Below the pieces are notes generated by a model. The model ran no database searches, was not told the DNA's origin, and saw only the letters and a list, made by a program, of their open reading frames with translations. Made by a program: the position numbers and the translations under genes. Positions 56,901-64,000 of a stretch of DNA of 64,000 bases are shown here, in pieces (the stretch's first letter is position 1; each line of letters opens with the position of its first letter). Origin of the DNA: Fistularia commersonii (lineage: Eukaryota; Chordata; Actinopteri; Syngnathiformes; Fistulariidae); assembly GCA_037954325.1 (NCBI GenBank), contig JBBMNZ010000016.1, positions 2,171,501 to 2,235,500 on the forward strand. The letters run 5' to 3'.

Positions 56901-59900
56901 GGTTTATACAATTGATTTCCATTGTGTGATTTTGTTGTCAGCACATTCAACTGTGTAAAGAGCAAAGTATTCCATAAGAATATTTCATTCATTTAGATCT
57001 AGGATGTGTTTTTTAAGTGTTCCCTTTATTTTTTTGAGCAGTGTATATTGAAGTGAATTCGTGACCAGATTCTGCTGTAAGCGAGTGGGAATGCGCAACT
57101 GGAAACGCAAGAGGCTACGCTCCTGGAGATCGGGAGGAGTCTTCAGCAGCGGTGGTGGTTTATGTGTGTGTTTACGTTTCTACCGCTTTGTGTTCTGAGC
57201 ACAGGGAGACAAGGACAGCGGCTGCGGATTGTTGCACTTTACCATAGATGGTGGGATGCCAGTTAATGCTGCTCACTTTTTTGTTGTGAGTGTACTCGCC
57301 GACGGTGAAGCTCAAGTAGAGCATCAAGCCTTCGGAGAGCTTCCCGGACCAGTCTCCGTCCTCGTCCGTGCCCAGAGCCTTCCAGTCGTCGGTGAACACG
57401 TTCATGATCTCCTCTTGCTGGAGGGCTTGGAGGAACCTGCGAAGGCGACGGTTCTCGTTTAATGTTTTCATCCCGGGGTTAAATCTTTTGAGCCGGGCGC
57501 TCGGAGGGGTTCCCTTTTGTCCATCGCATCTCCTCGCAATGGAACACACGTGACGGGACAAAAACACGGGTGTGAGGCAGGATCCGCTTCTTCATTTTGC
57601 ATCATTGGACAGGTGAGTAAACCTTCATCTGTGACGGAGCGCATTCAGACTCTCCTCCGGGAGATCTTGAACGATCGTACCTGTGGCTTGTTGAATTGCA
57701 GAACTGCTTGAGGGTTTCAGACTGAAGGATGTTGGTTTTCTCCTCCTCGCTTAGCTCTGCGGGCACGTACTGCGTGAAGTTGTTCCTCAGGAACTTCCTG
57801 TAAAGGAGAGAGAGCGTAAATCGTAACCGGGCGGAGGATTTTACCGCGCGGGGAACATAAATCGGCGGAGGCTTGATGATGGAGTAGCTCAATACGCGAC
57901 AACTTTCTCCGATCGCAAACAAACGGCTTGTGAGAAGCTTATCGTGGTTCCTCGTCGGATTTGAAAACGGCGAATAAACGGATGCACGCGTCTGTAATTG
58001 CCGGCACGTGTTACCACTGTGTCTGGGCGCTGCTGGTTCTCAGCTCGGGCACGGCCTGCGTCCCGCTGTCCCTCTGCATCTTCTTGATGTGGGAGCGGCC
58101 GTCCTCGTAGGAGGCACACTCCAGGAAGCCGTCCCTTGCGTCCGCGACATTGCGGTCCGAGAAAGAGGCCGGCGTCCCGAACTTCTGCCGCGCTCTGGAG
58201 AACTTGTACACGAGCTGGCGGAAGGAGACGGGATTAAAAGCGGCGCAAACACCAAAAGGAAGGCCATCTTTCAGAAAGCCGCGGTACCTTTTCTCTGGTC
58301 TCTTTCACAGATTCCTCATCCACCTCTCGCTCGCTCCCAAGAGACACCCACTCCTTGGGTTCCGGGGTCTTATTGGCCTCGCTGACGGCCGGCTCCGGGG
58401 ACTCCGGCTCCGGCGGCTGCAGGCGGAACGCAAGCACAAACACTGTCGGTTCCTGACTTCATTGTCTGGAGACGAGAAATACCATTAAGCTACGAGAACG
58501 GACGGTGCAGTCGAAGGTCATTCCCCTTTTAGCGCTCTCATTTTCAATAAACCAAGGCTGAAATATGAACGTAAAGGGAACAATAGAACTTTCACCCCGG
58601 AACACATTGCCATCATATGACACACGTTACGTCAGAACGCCAGCAGAGGTTCTCCGTCGTCCGACTCGCGGTCTCCTCGTGGCAACCGGAAGAAAACCGA
58701 GTCCAGTCGCCGGAAGAAGACGATTTTGACGAGGATTATATCGCAACCCGTCTCAAGCTTACGATAAAGTATTTAGCGCTCGGTGCAATAAGCAGTGTAC
58801 CGCTCTAATCGGTTCATGGCGGCAGCGTGGAGCAGGAGGTCGAGCAATCCAACATTCCCGGTCGGGAAAGAGCCCCGACTGCTTCCCTGCCACCTACTGC
58901 TTACGGTTCATCCGGGATGGCTTCATTGCAGAGAACCGGTTTCACCATGGGGATTAATAAAGGATCGGTTATTGTATTACTATTATTTTTATCATTGTGA
59001 TGTGTCGGCCCTTACCCTGAGGATCCTGTCTCTGGCCTCCGGGGTCAGAACCAGGTAGAAAGCTTGGCCATAGGTAAAGCTCCTGTCAAAAACCAGGAGC
59101 AGCATCTCATCATCGGGGTAATCCTGTGAGCGGGAAACAAAGTTCACGGTGTTTGGTTGTTTCCATGACGACATCAGCGTCGTGGACAGTCATTACAGAA
59201 GCTGTACGACATCTTGATGCATATGATGGTAGAAAACCGTCCCCGGACCGACCCAACAAACGACGAGGAGAACCGGACTCACCGCCACGATCTGCTTCAC
59301 GGGGCTGAAATCCGACACGCCGGCCCTGTTCCTGATGTCCTGCATGATGTCCTCTTTACTCAGCAGCTTGTACGGGTTCTCCGCCGTGACGTCCTCGTCG
59401 GCGACGCAGCCAAACAGCTCCTGGGTGGCGGATGTCAGGACCATGGGGAGGATGTCTTCAGGGTGATCTGAGAGGGAGGAAATGGCCGGCTTTAGCGAAA
59501 CCTTCCCATTACATTACATTACATTGCATTTGGCAGACGCTTTTATCCAAAGCGACTTACAATAGAGGACATAGGGACTGCAAATACACTTGCAAATACA
59601 CGATGCGCAGGAAATATACAGAACAGTAAGCTTGGGTTAGTGAGGGTTTTTTTTTTTTTTTTTGGACAGAGACACACAAACGTACACACACACACTGCAT
59701 AGCCTAACTTGCTGCCAACCTGATCTGGGGCGTCAGCGCAGTAAAAAGTCCTCAAAGAGAAGCGTTTTTACCTGTTTCTTGAAGGTTGAGAGAGATGATG
59801 CTAGTCTTGTTGCTTCTGGGAGTTTGTTTCACCACTGAGGTAATAAAACTGAGACCAGTTTTGCCTGAGATCGCTTAGAGCGAGCAAAAGGTCCTGCTAA

Positions 59901-62091
59901 TAGGTTTGAATTAGAGGAACGCAGCTCTCTGCCGGGAACAACGCATTTTCTTTTCGGTGAAGCCGTTGATGTACGACGGCTGCATACGCGCACGTTTTAA
60001 ATAGCTATAGGTATCACAGCAATCTTCCAATATCGTTGATCGTTGTCACCCGACACTTTCGACGTTCTGGACAATTAAAATCGACCCTCACCCTAAAAAA
60101 CCTTATAAATGCGTCTATATTTATCTTCTTCATCTGTGGTCGGCACGGCAAGTAGTCACCCGCCTCCATCTAACCTTCTCCCCTCACACCAACTAACTTC
60201 CTGTCCTCCTCTCCGGTCTTCCTCCGACCTCAGCATCCGTCCACCCAGATCTTCTCATCCCTCCTCGGCCCGTGTCCGAACCATCTCGGCGTGACTTTAT
60301 CTCCGGAACATCGAACGATATTGAAACCGGATATTACACAAGCGGTGTAATGGGAGGTGGAACGGTAGCCGGATCACTGACACACGGTGTGTGTGTGAGT
60401 GCTAAGAAGAAGAGATGGAGATGATGATGGGCCCGCAGAAATCGACCGGTTTTCGGACCGGTCCGCTCCACGCTCTGACACGGATTCCCGCCCGGCCTTT
60501 GCGATCAAACGGCGCCTAGCGCCTCAGATCCCGCGGCCGCCCCTCCCTGCAGGGCGGACCACCGCACAATATCACAGGATGAAATACCATCCTCATGAAT
60601 GTCCAAACGTACTCGTTTTTTTTGTTTGTTTTTCTTTGCCGAGGGGTGGGGTCGGTATCCTTTTCCTCTCGGCCGGTGACCGCTAGGCGAGAGAAAACAG
60701 AGCGCGCGTTGTGACGAGAAGGTTTTTCCGAATGCGAGCGGAAACCCCGTGCAGTTGGCGGGGTCGTGGACGCTCTCTTCTTGCCTCAAGGTTGCTGAGG
60801 AGTTCCAGGGAATGCTAAAGCGCAGCTCGAGTAGCCACTCCCTGGCCGGGTGTGTCGCCTTTTCTGCTCACACCGAGTAGACTTCACAACAAATCACCGG
60901 CGTGGAAAGTCACACCCCTTATTTCTTAGTTATGCCACAGCTAGGGCATTTATTCACGACATTTCTCGCGGAGCGGGACCGGATCTGCTCCGGAGAGCCA
61001 TCTGCCAGGGCTGCCTTGGACTTTCCGGGGTCCTGCTTCCGAACACACGTACGCCAACTCGAAATCGACGTTTTTCGAGCCCGTGACGAGAGCTCGGCTG
61101 CGTCAATCCAGCCAATCCGCGGGAAAAGATATGCCGGCGACCCGCATTTGACCGAAAGCCGGTTCTCATGGCCTCTGTGATGAAAGCGACCCGGACCTTG
61201 GCAGAGGATGGGGAGCTGAGTCGGAGCGTTTCCGAAGGGGACGCAACGCAACACTCACGCCGACATCGCCGGGATCTTCCCCGCTTCAGCGTTACGTACG
61301 CAATGTTTAGTTCCAGCCAACAGTCACAATCGTGGGGAGAGCTTTTAAAAACCAATATACGCGGATGGAAAAGTACATTCCAGACGCATTAGATCAGTTG
61401 CTTGAAATAGTGCACCTTAATTCCACTTAATATTGAATTGTTTAGAAAAGATAAGATGAGATAAACGGCTCCTTTGTCCGTGGGGAAATTCACAGCGGCG
61501 GCAAGGACATTAAGGACTGATATGAAGCGATATAAACACGCACGAGCATGTTCGCCAATGTATATTTTACAAGTAATGACTGCCGTGACCAGAAAATACA
61601 AAACAATAATGGTTGACGTTATCAACCAGAACATAAACAACGTGTTCTCGGCGTAAACAACGATTGCACACGTACGTCAGATGACATGGTCAGATTGCAA
61701 ACGGAGAGGTTTTCTCACATATGCTTATTTTGTCTGACGGCATGGATGATTCGGTGAGCCGGGCCTACGAACACTTCTTTGTCATACAGTTCTGATGTAA
61801 TTCAGGGTGTTTGGCTGCAACGTTATGTTCCATTTTCAGAAAATACACGCATATATACGGAAAATATGGCAAAAAACAGTGTAGAAGAAAAATGTTATTT
61901 GAACGACAAACTGTTCTCTCACCTGGCTTTTCAGGTTCGGGTGATGGGATCTTCTTTTCTGCGTGGGGAAAATTGAAGTTGATGAAAGTCCGACCATGTG
62001 GGAGCCAACAGCAACATCCCATAATACTCAAACACTCACCTTTTTCTTTCCCTTTCTTCTTGCCTGCACCCTTTTTTTTCTTCGGGGCCAT
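47493..62091 (-). CDS. dnai3: DNAI3 (WDR63), axonemal inner-arm dynein intermediate chain 3
   Basis: Twenty-two coding exons on the minus strand, in order: 62040-62091, 61923-61958, 59283-59467, 59016-59123, 58288-58416, 58015-58214, 57681-57797, 57243-57436, 56330-56445, 55747-55836, 55540-55620, 54067-54183, 52558-52631, 51918-52062, 51704-51788, 49348-49460, 49094-49154, 48795-48937, 48227-48434, 48016-48107, 47822-47938 and 47493-47618. The total is 2589 bases, 862 residues, all GT/AG and in phase; the human protein is about 890 residues. DNAI3 is the vertebrate relative of Chlamydomonas IC140, an intermediate chain of the two-headed inner dynein arm (I1/f) of motile cilia and flagella. 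Layout: lysine-rich start MAPKKKKG, conserved N-terminal region (30-320), WD-repeat region (about 325-785) with WD-type motifs such as WHPTIYG, LWDIS and FWDIR, then a charged helical tail. The gene is convergent with SYDE2, as in human. Start context A(-3)/G(+4). Confidence 0.97.
48016..49460 (-). CDS. dnai3: DNAI3 exons 16-20, C-terminal WD repeats
   Basis: Exon 16 (49348-49460): EGIPNYSQLRAPSGKTLPPL and DDVNTKIYIGTE. Exon 17 (49094-49154): DGEIVYIDWKLEKDD. Exon 18 (48795-48937): IHHGSVNTIQRSPFFKDIIL and SNFAIWKEGVM. Exon 19 (48227-48434): ASWSLTRPAVLFIGKEDGSI and DVWNLLEKHHMPAL. Exon 20 (48016-48107): QHFLAVADDLGVVRIFEIPR. The order and spacing match the family. Confidence 0.95.
49461..51703 (-). 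other. dnai3: DNAI3 intron 15
   Basis: Intron of 2.2 kb with a short CA array at 49870-49893. No additional exon was needed for phase and none was recognised. Confidence 0.7.
49870..49893. repeat. (CA)n microsatellite
   Basis: About 12 CA units in DNAI3 intron 15. Confidence 0.95.
51704..54183 (-). CDS. dnai3: DNAI3 exons 12-15, middle WD repeats
   Basis: Exon 12 (54067-54183): KIPVLRYSAVSALESSHKAP and ITDVHWLPQTFE. Exon 13 (52558-52631): VTRTGQPVENQSNISVQLVT and CSPD. Exon 14 (51918-52062): CTLMFWDIRVTKVTG and YGIPNTFKHLDRTWKPMFR. Exon 15 (51704-51788): ISLSKTDSSGEYSPLKLSID. Exons 13 and 15 are too short to stand out as ORFs; they were found by matching the expected protein order and phase. 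Confidence 0.92.
52632..55539 (-). other. dnai3: DNAI3 introns 11 and 12 (around exon 12)
   Basis: Two introns of about 1.4 kb each (54184-55539 and 52632-54066) flank exon 12. I see no repeat or gene in them. Confidence 0.6.
55540..57797 (-). CDS. dnai3: DNAI3 exons 7-11, entry into the WD-repeat region
   Basis: Exon 7 (57681-57797): RNNFTQYVPAELSEEEKTNI. Exon 8 (57243-57436): LQQEEIMNVFTDDWKALG and SSINWHPTIYG. Exon 9 (56330-56445): VIAVALTEKEEQANEPGKR and PSLILFYSFTDISNPQ. Exon 10 (55747-55836): CPDDILAFKFCPSDPNIIVG and GCVNGQ. Exon 11 (55540-55620): VVLWDISAYFAHLQPSGKSD. These are the first blades of the propeller. After exon 11 the fish protein is several residues shorter than the mammalian one. 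Confidence 0.95.
56698..57042. mobile_element. Tc1/mariner-type MITE in DNAI3 intron 8
   Basis: A 345-base element flanked by TA on both sides. The left end CTGCTCAAAAAAATAAAGGG continues AACACTT; the right end is its exact reverse complement with an extra CA outermost, so the left end seems to have lost two bases. The interior is AT-rich with no transposase frame. The near-perfect 27-base inverted ends suggest a fairly recent insertion. Confidence 0.92.
58015..59467 (-). CDS. dnai3: DNAI3 exons 3-6, conserved N-terminal region
   Basis: Exon 3 (59283-59467): HPEDILPMVLTSATQELFGC, ENPYKLLSKEDIMQDIRNRA and VSDFSPVKQIV. Exon 4 (59016-59123): DYPDDEMLLLVFDRSFTYGQ and AFYLVLTPEARD. Exon 5 (58288-58416): a PE-rich start then PKEWVSLGSEREVDEESVKE. 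Exon 6 (58015-58214): LVYKFSRARQKFGTPASFSD and VADARDGFLECASYED. All match the order of the human protein. No WD repeat has started yet. Confidence 0.95.
59505..59960 (-). mobile_element. L2-clade LINE 3' end in DNAI3 intron 2
   Basis: On the plus strand it starts with (CATTA)n and GACGCTTTTATCCAAAGCGA. On the minus strand, further up, it encodes NKLPEATRLASSLSTFKKQV and KTLLFEDFL, the C-terminal end of an L2-type LINE protein, with a stop in place of the usual tryptophan before NKLP. A T run (59647-59663) interrupts the 3' UTR. It is 5'-truncated and inactive, in the same orientation as DNAI3. Confidence 0.85.
60100..60325 (+). repeat. Dispersed repeat family fragment
   Basis: Pyrimidine-rich CTTCCTGTCCTCCTCTCC followed by GCGTGACTTTATCTCCGGAA and CATCGAACGA. 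Same family as 35530-35830 and 38790-39300. Lies in DNAI3 intron 2. Confidence 0.5.
60330..61922 (-). other. dnai3: Remainder of DNAI3 intron 2
   Basis: Mixed sequence with no recognised exon or repeat. Confidence 0.5.
61923..62091 (-). CDS. dnai3: DNAI3 exons 1 and 2, including a 36-base micro-exon
   Basis: Exon 1 (62040-62091) encodes MAPKKKKGAGKKKGKEK plus one base. After an 81-base intron, exon 2 (61923-61958) encodes KKIPSPEPEKP and ends with one base carried over. Acceptor CCCCACGCAG, donor CCAG/GTGAGA. Including this exon is required to keep the lysine-rich start in phase with exon 3, although its length of 36 would also let it be skipped without a frameshift. Confidence 0.85.
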
Positions 62092-62515
62092 CTTGGCTGT
62101 TCAGGTTAACTTTAAGACCCCTACAGAAAACACACAAACACACACACACTTAGAGAGCCCAAGCAATTCTTTTTAATGGCGATGGCGCCACCGTGTGGCG
62201 GTTTCCCGCAACACCAGCAAAGCAGACGGTTGAGATAAAGGGAGATGTTGAGCACTTTGCACAAAAAAAAACAAGAGTTTGCAGGCGGGTTTACGGGGAA
62301 ATCCTGCCAGTTAAAGATGAAACTGAATAACTAATAACGACATCAATCCAGCTGAGCGTCATTAATTAAGGATGTACAGATCTTCCCATGTACCTCTTCG
62401 ATCGTTTCGTCCTTTCAGGAGTCCTAAGAGTTTCCTTCGGGAGCTAAAGTGGGCATATTCGTCCGGTAACTCCGCCGGTGTGCGGGAATTCGCCGTCCAG
62501 CCCCGGCTGTGTTTG

Positions 62516-62550
62516 GTTTCCATGGTGACAGGAGAGCCAATATGGCGGCC
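62516..62550. promoter_or_regulatory. X-box-like, CCAAT and YY1-like cluster upstream of DNAI3
   Basis: GTTTCCATGGTGAC at 62516-62529 agrees with the palindromic RFX X-box GTTGCCATGGCAAC at 11 of 14 positions. CCAATATGGCGGCC at 62537-62550 contains a CCAAT core and a YY1-like ATGGCGGC. They lie about 425-460 bases before the DNAI3 start codon. RFX factors control many cilia genes, so the place is sensible, but function is inferred. Confidence 0.3.
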
Positions 62551-62559
62551 ATGCGTGAC

Positions 62560-63625
62560 CGGGTTGCTCAAGCAAATACAATTATACTGGAAAGACACGC
62601 TGTACAATAATGTGGAAAAAATAGATGTGTGCTGCATTGCAACAAATTCCTATTTCACAGGGACTGGTTTGAGAGAAGTTTATGATCAGTAATTGAATCA
62701 ATGGATGACAATGGTTGTCTTTGAGATTACGAAGTATTCTTAACTAAACACTGCTTTTGAGCTTTCCAAAAACATAATAATGCCCCAAGCCATACAACCA
62801 TAATTATTACCTTCAGCGTTACTCCAGAGAATCTCAATTCTGGACACAAAATGCAGCAACTCTTTTATTAAAAAGTGTTTAACACAGAATTTATTTCCCG
62901 GAAGTCAAAACAAAAATGATGTTTGAAATAAATTTGATCAGGAATCGACCCCCGTAGCAAAAGAGGCTCACTTTAAAATGACAAATAATAACATCTAGCC
63001 ATCTAAAGAATTATTCAGGTTACGCTTTAATATCGAAGATAACATTTGTACATTTTGTGAAGACAATATTGAAACCACAGACCATATATTTTACTCATGT
63101 GGAAAAGTTTTTTTTTTTTCCATCATCACCATTTCTCTCTCAAGAGATGATATAACATTTGGTTTACGTTTCGGAAAAGAAAGAGATGACCTCTGTGTCA
63201 TGGTCATTTTAGGTTTGGCCAGGTTCTTTGTACACAAAATGAGAATACCAAAATGTTCCCCCAATTTTACAGTCTTTAAAAACGATTTTGAATGATATAA
63301 AAACGCCTTTAACACTTATATAAAAATACAAAAAACAAAAAAAAGTACAATTTTATGAATGATATTCCCTTAGATCCAATGAGATAATTACATATTGTAT
63401 TCCCCTTGACATTTTTTTTTTCTTTTTTCTTAAAACCATTATAAATTATAAATTGTTTCTCACAGGCCTTTACTCTTGTTTAATCTTACAGTTACCTGAT
63501 TGGATACAAAATAAGTCTTTTTATTTCCTCATGCCTGTTAAATGTCACTGATGTACGACTGAAGCCACGTTTGTTTGTTTATATTTCTAATTGCTTATAC
63601 TTGAGGTTCAATAAAGGTTAAAATA
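62560..63625 (+). mobile_element. L1/Tx1-type LINE 3' end, decayed
   Basis: Plus-strand frames, broken by stops and frameshifts, read YWKDTLYNNVEKIDVCC and then FRLRFNIEDNICTFCEDNIE and TTDHIFYSCGKV. The CxxC...H...C knuckle followed by an aromatic-rich tail is typical of the ORF2 C-terminus of L1/Tx1-type LINEs. Continues to a TTCAATAAAGG-type 3' end near 63620. 5'-truncated and inactive. Confidence 0.65.
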
Positions 63626-63639
63626 AAGGCCGGTACAGC

Positions 63640-63735
63640 TAGCAAGGCTAACGCCTGCTAGCAGCGGTGATGCTAACATCTGCTAACAGTGCTGATGCTA
63701 AAGTTAGCCTGCAGTGCCGATGCTAACGGAAGCTC
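63640..63735. repeat. Imperfect GCTAAC/GATGCTAA tandem repeat
   Basis: About four diverged units of 20-27 bases containing GATGCTAAC and CTGCTAGC/CTGCTAAC. Confidence 0.6.
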
Positions 63736-64000
63736 GGAGGACAGAGGCACCTCAAAAAAATGTTTTTTTTCTAATTTTGTGGGTATATAAGCTTCGGTTT
63801 CTCTCATTATTATTATTTGCCAGATGTCTGACAGAGTTCATCATCCAGCCTGCTTCCCCTTTGTGACATCATGGCTCCCCCTTTGTGACAATGCCTTCCC
63901 CCTTGACATCAGTACCCTCCGCAGGGACACTTTACACTTTACAATGCTTGGAATTATTTTCTAAAAGAATGAATAAACTTCACCATGAAACAGACGATTA
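63736..64000. other. Window end, no gene recognised
   Basis: Mixed sequence with a T run and short repeats of CCCCTTTGTGACA (about 63855 and 63879). No coding signal recognised. Confidence 0.4.

Overview
The window reads as a teleost fish chromosome. Its genes are intron-split vertebrate orthologues. CA/TG microsatellites are frequent, and the repeats are of fish type: L2-clade LINE 3' ends carrying the GACGCTTTTATCCAAAGCGA motif, a Tc1-type MITE, hAT-like fragments and a degraded L1/Tx1-type LINE end. No bacterial, plasmid, phage or CRISPR feature is present. The gene set (C1orf52, SYDE2, then DNAI3/WDR63 on the opposite strand) matches the order and relative orientation known from human 1p22.3, so this is a conserved vertebrate synteny block.

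Layout. 1-1763: flank with one retroposon copy and an unassigned minus-strand ORF. 1764-3454: C1orf52 homologue (UPF0690), three exons on the plus strand, 221 residues. 3455-8055: intergenic, with an inverted second copy of the same retroposon, microsatellites and a purine-rich GA tract just before SYDE2. 8056-40309: SYDE2, eight coding exons on the plus strand, reconstructed as a continuous 1563-residue frame. It has a long disordered GC-rich N-terminus, a C2-like domain, a RhoGAP domain and a conserved C-terminal tail. 40310-47492: SYDE2 3' UTR and the tail-to-tail gap. 47493-62091: DNAI3 (WDR63), 22 coding exons on the minus strand, 862 residues. 62092-64000: DNAI3 upstream region with promoter-like motifs and a degraded LINE.

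The three genes do not form a functional unit. C1orf52 is a small nuclear-type protein of unknown role, SYDE2 is a Rho GTPase-activating protein of the synapse-defective family, and DNAI3 is an axonemal inner-arm dynein intermediate chain. They are neighbours by ancient linkage. All exon junctions in SYDE2 and DNAI3 were chosen by reading GT/AG sites together with codon phase, and phase closes exactly from start to stop in both.

I did not find a new biological system. The observations most worth a second look are: mobile elements lying within about 130 bases of the RhoGAP exons 6 and 7 of SYDE2; a CAG-encoded glutamine run ending ten bases before a splice donor; facing CA/TG arrays in SYDE2 introns; an inverted retroposon pair bracketing C1orf52; a 36-base micro-exon in DNAI3; and an X-box-like/CCAAT/YY1-like cluster upstream of DNAI3.
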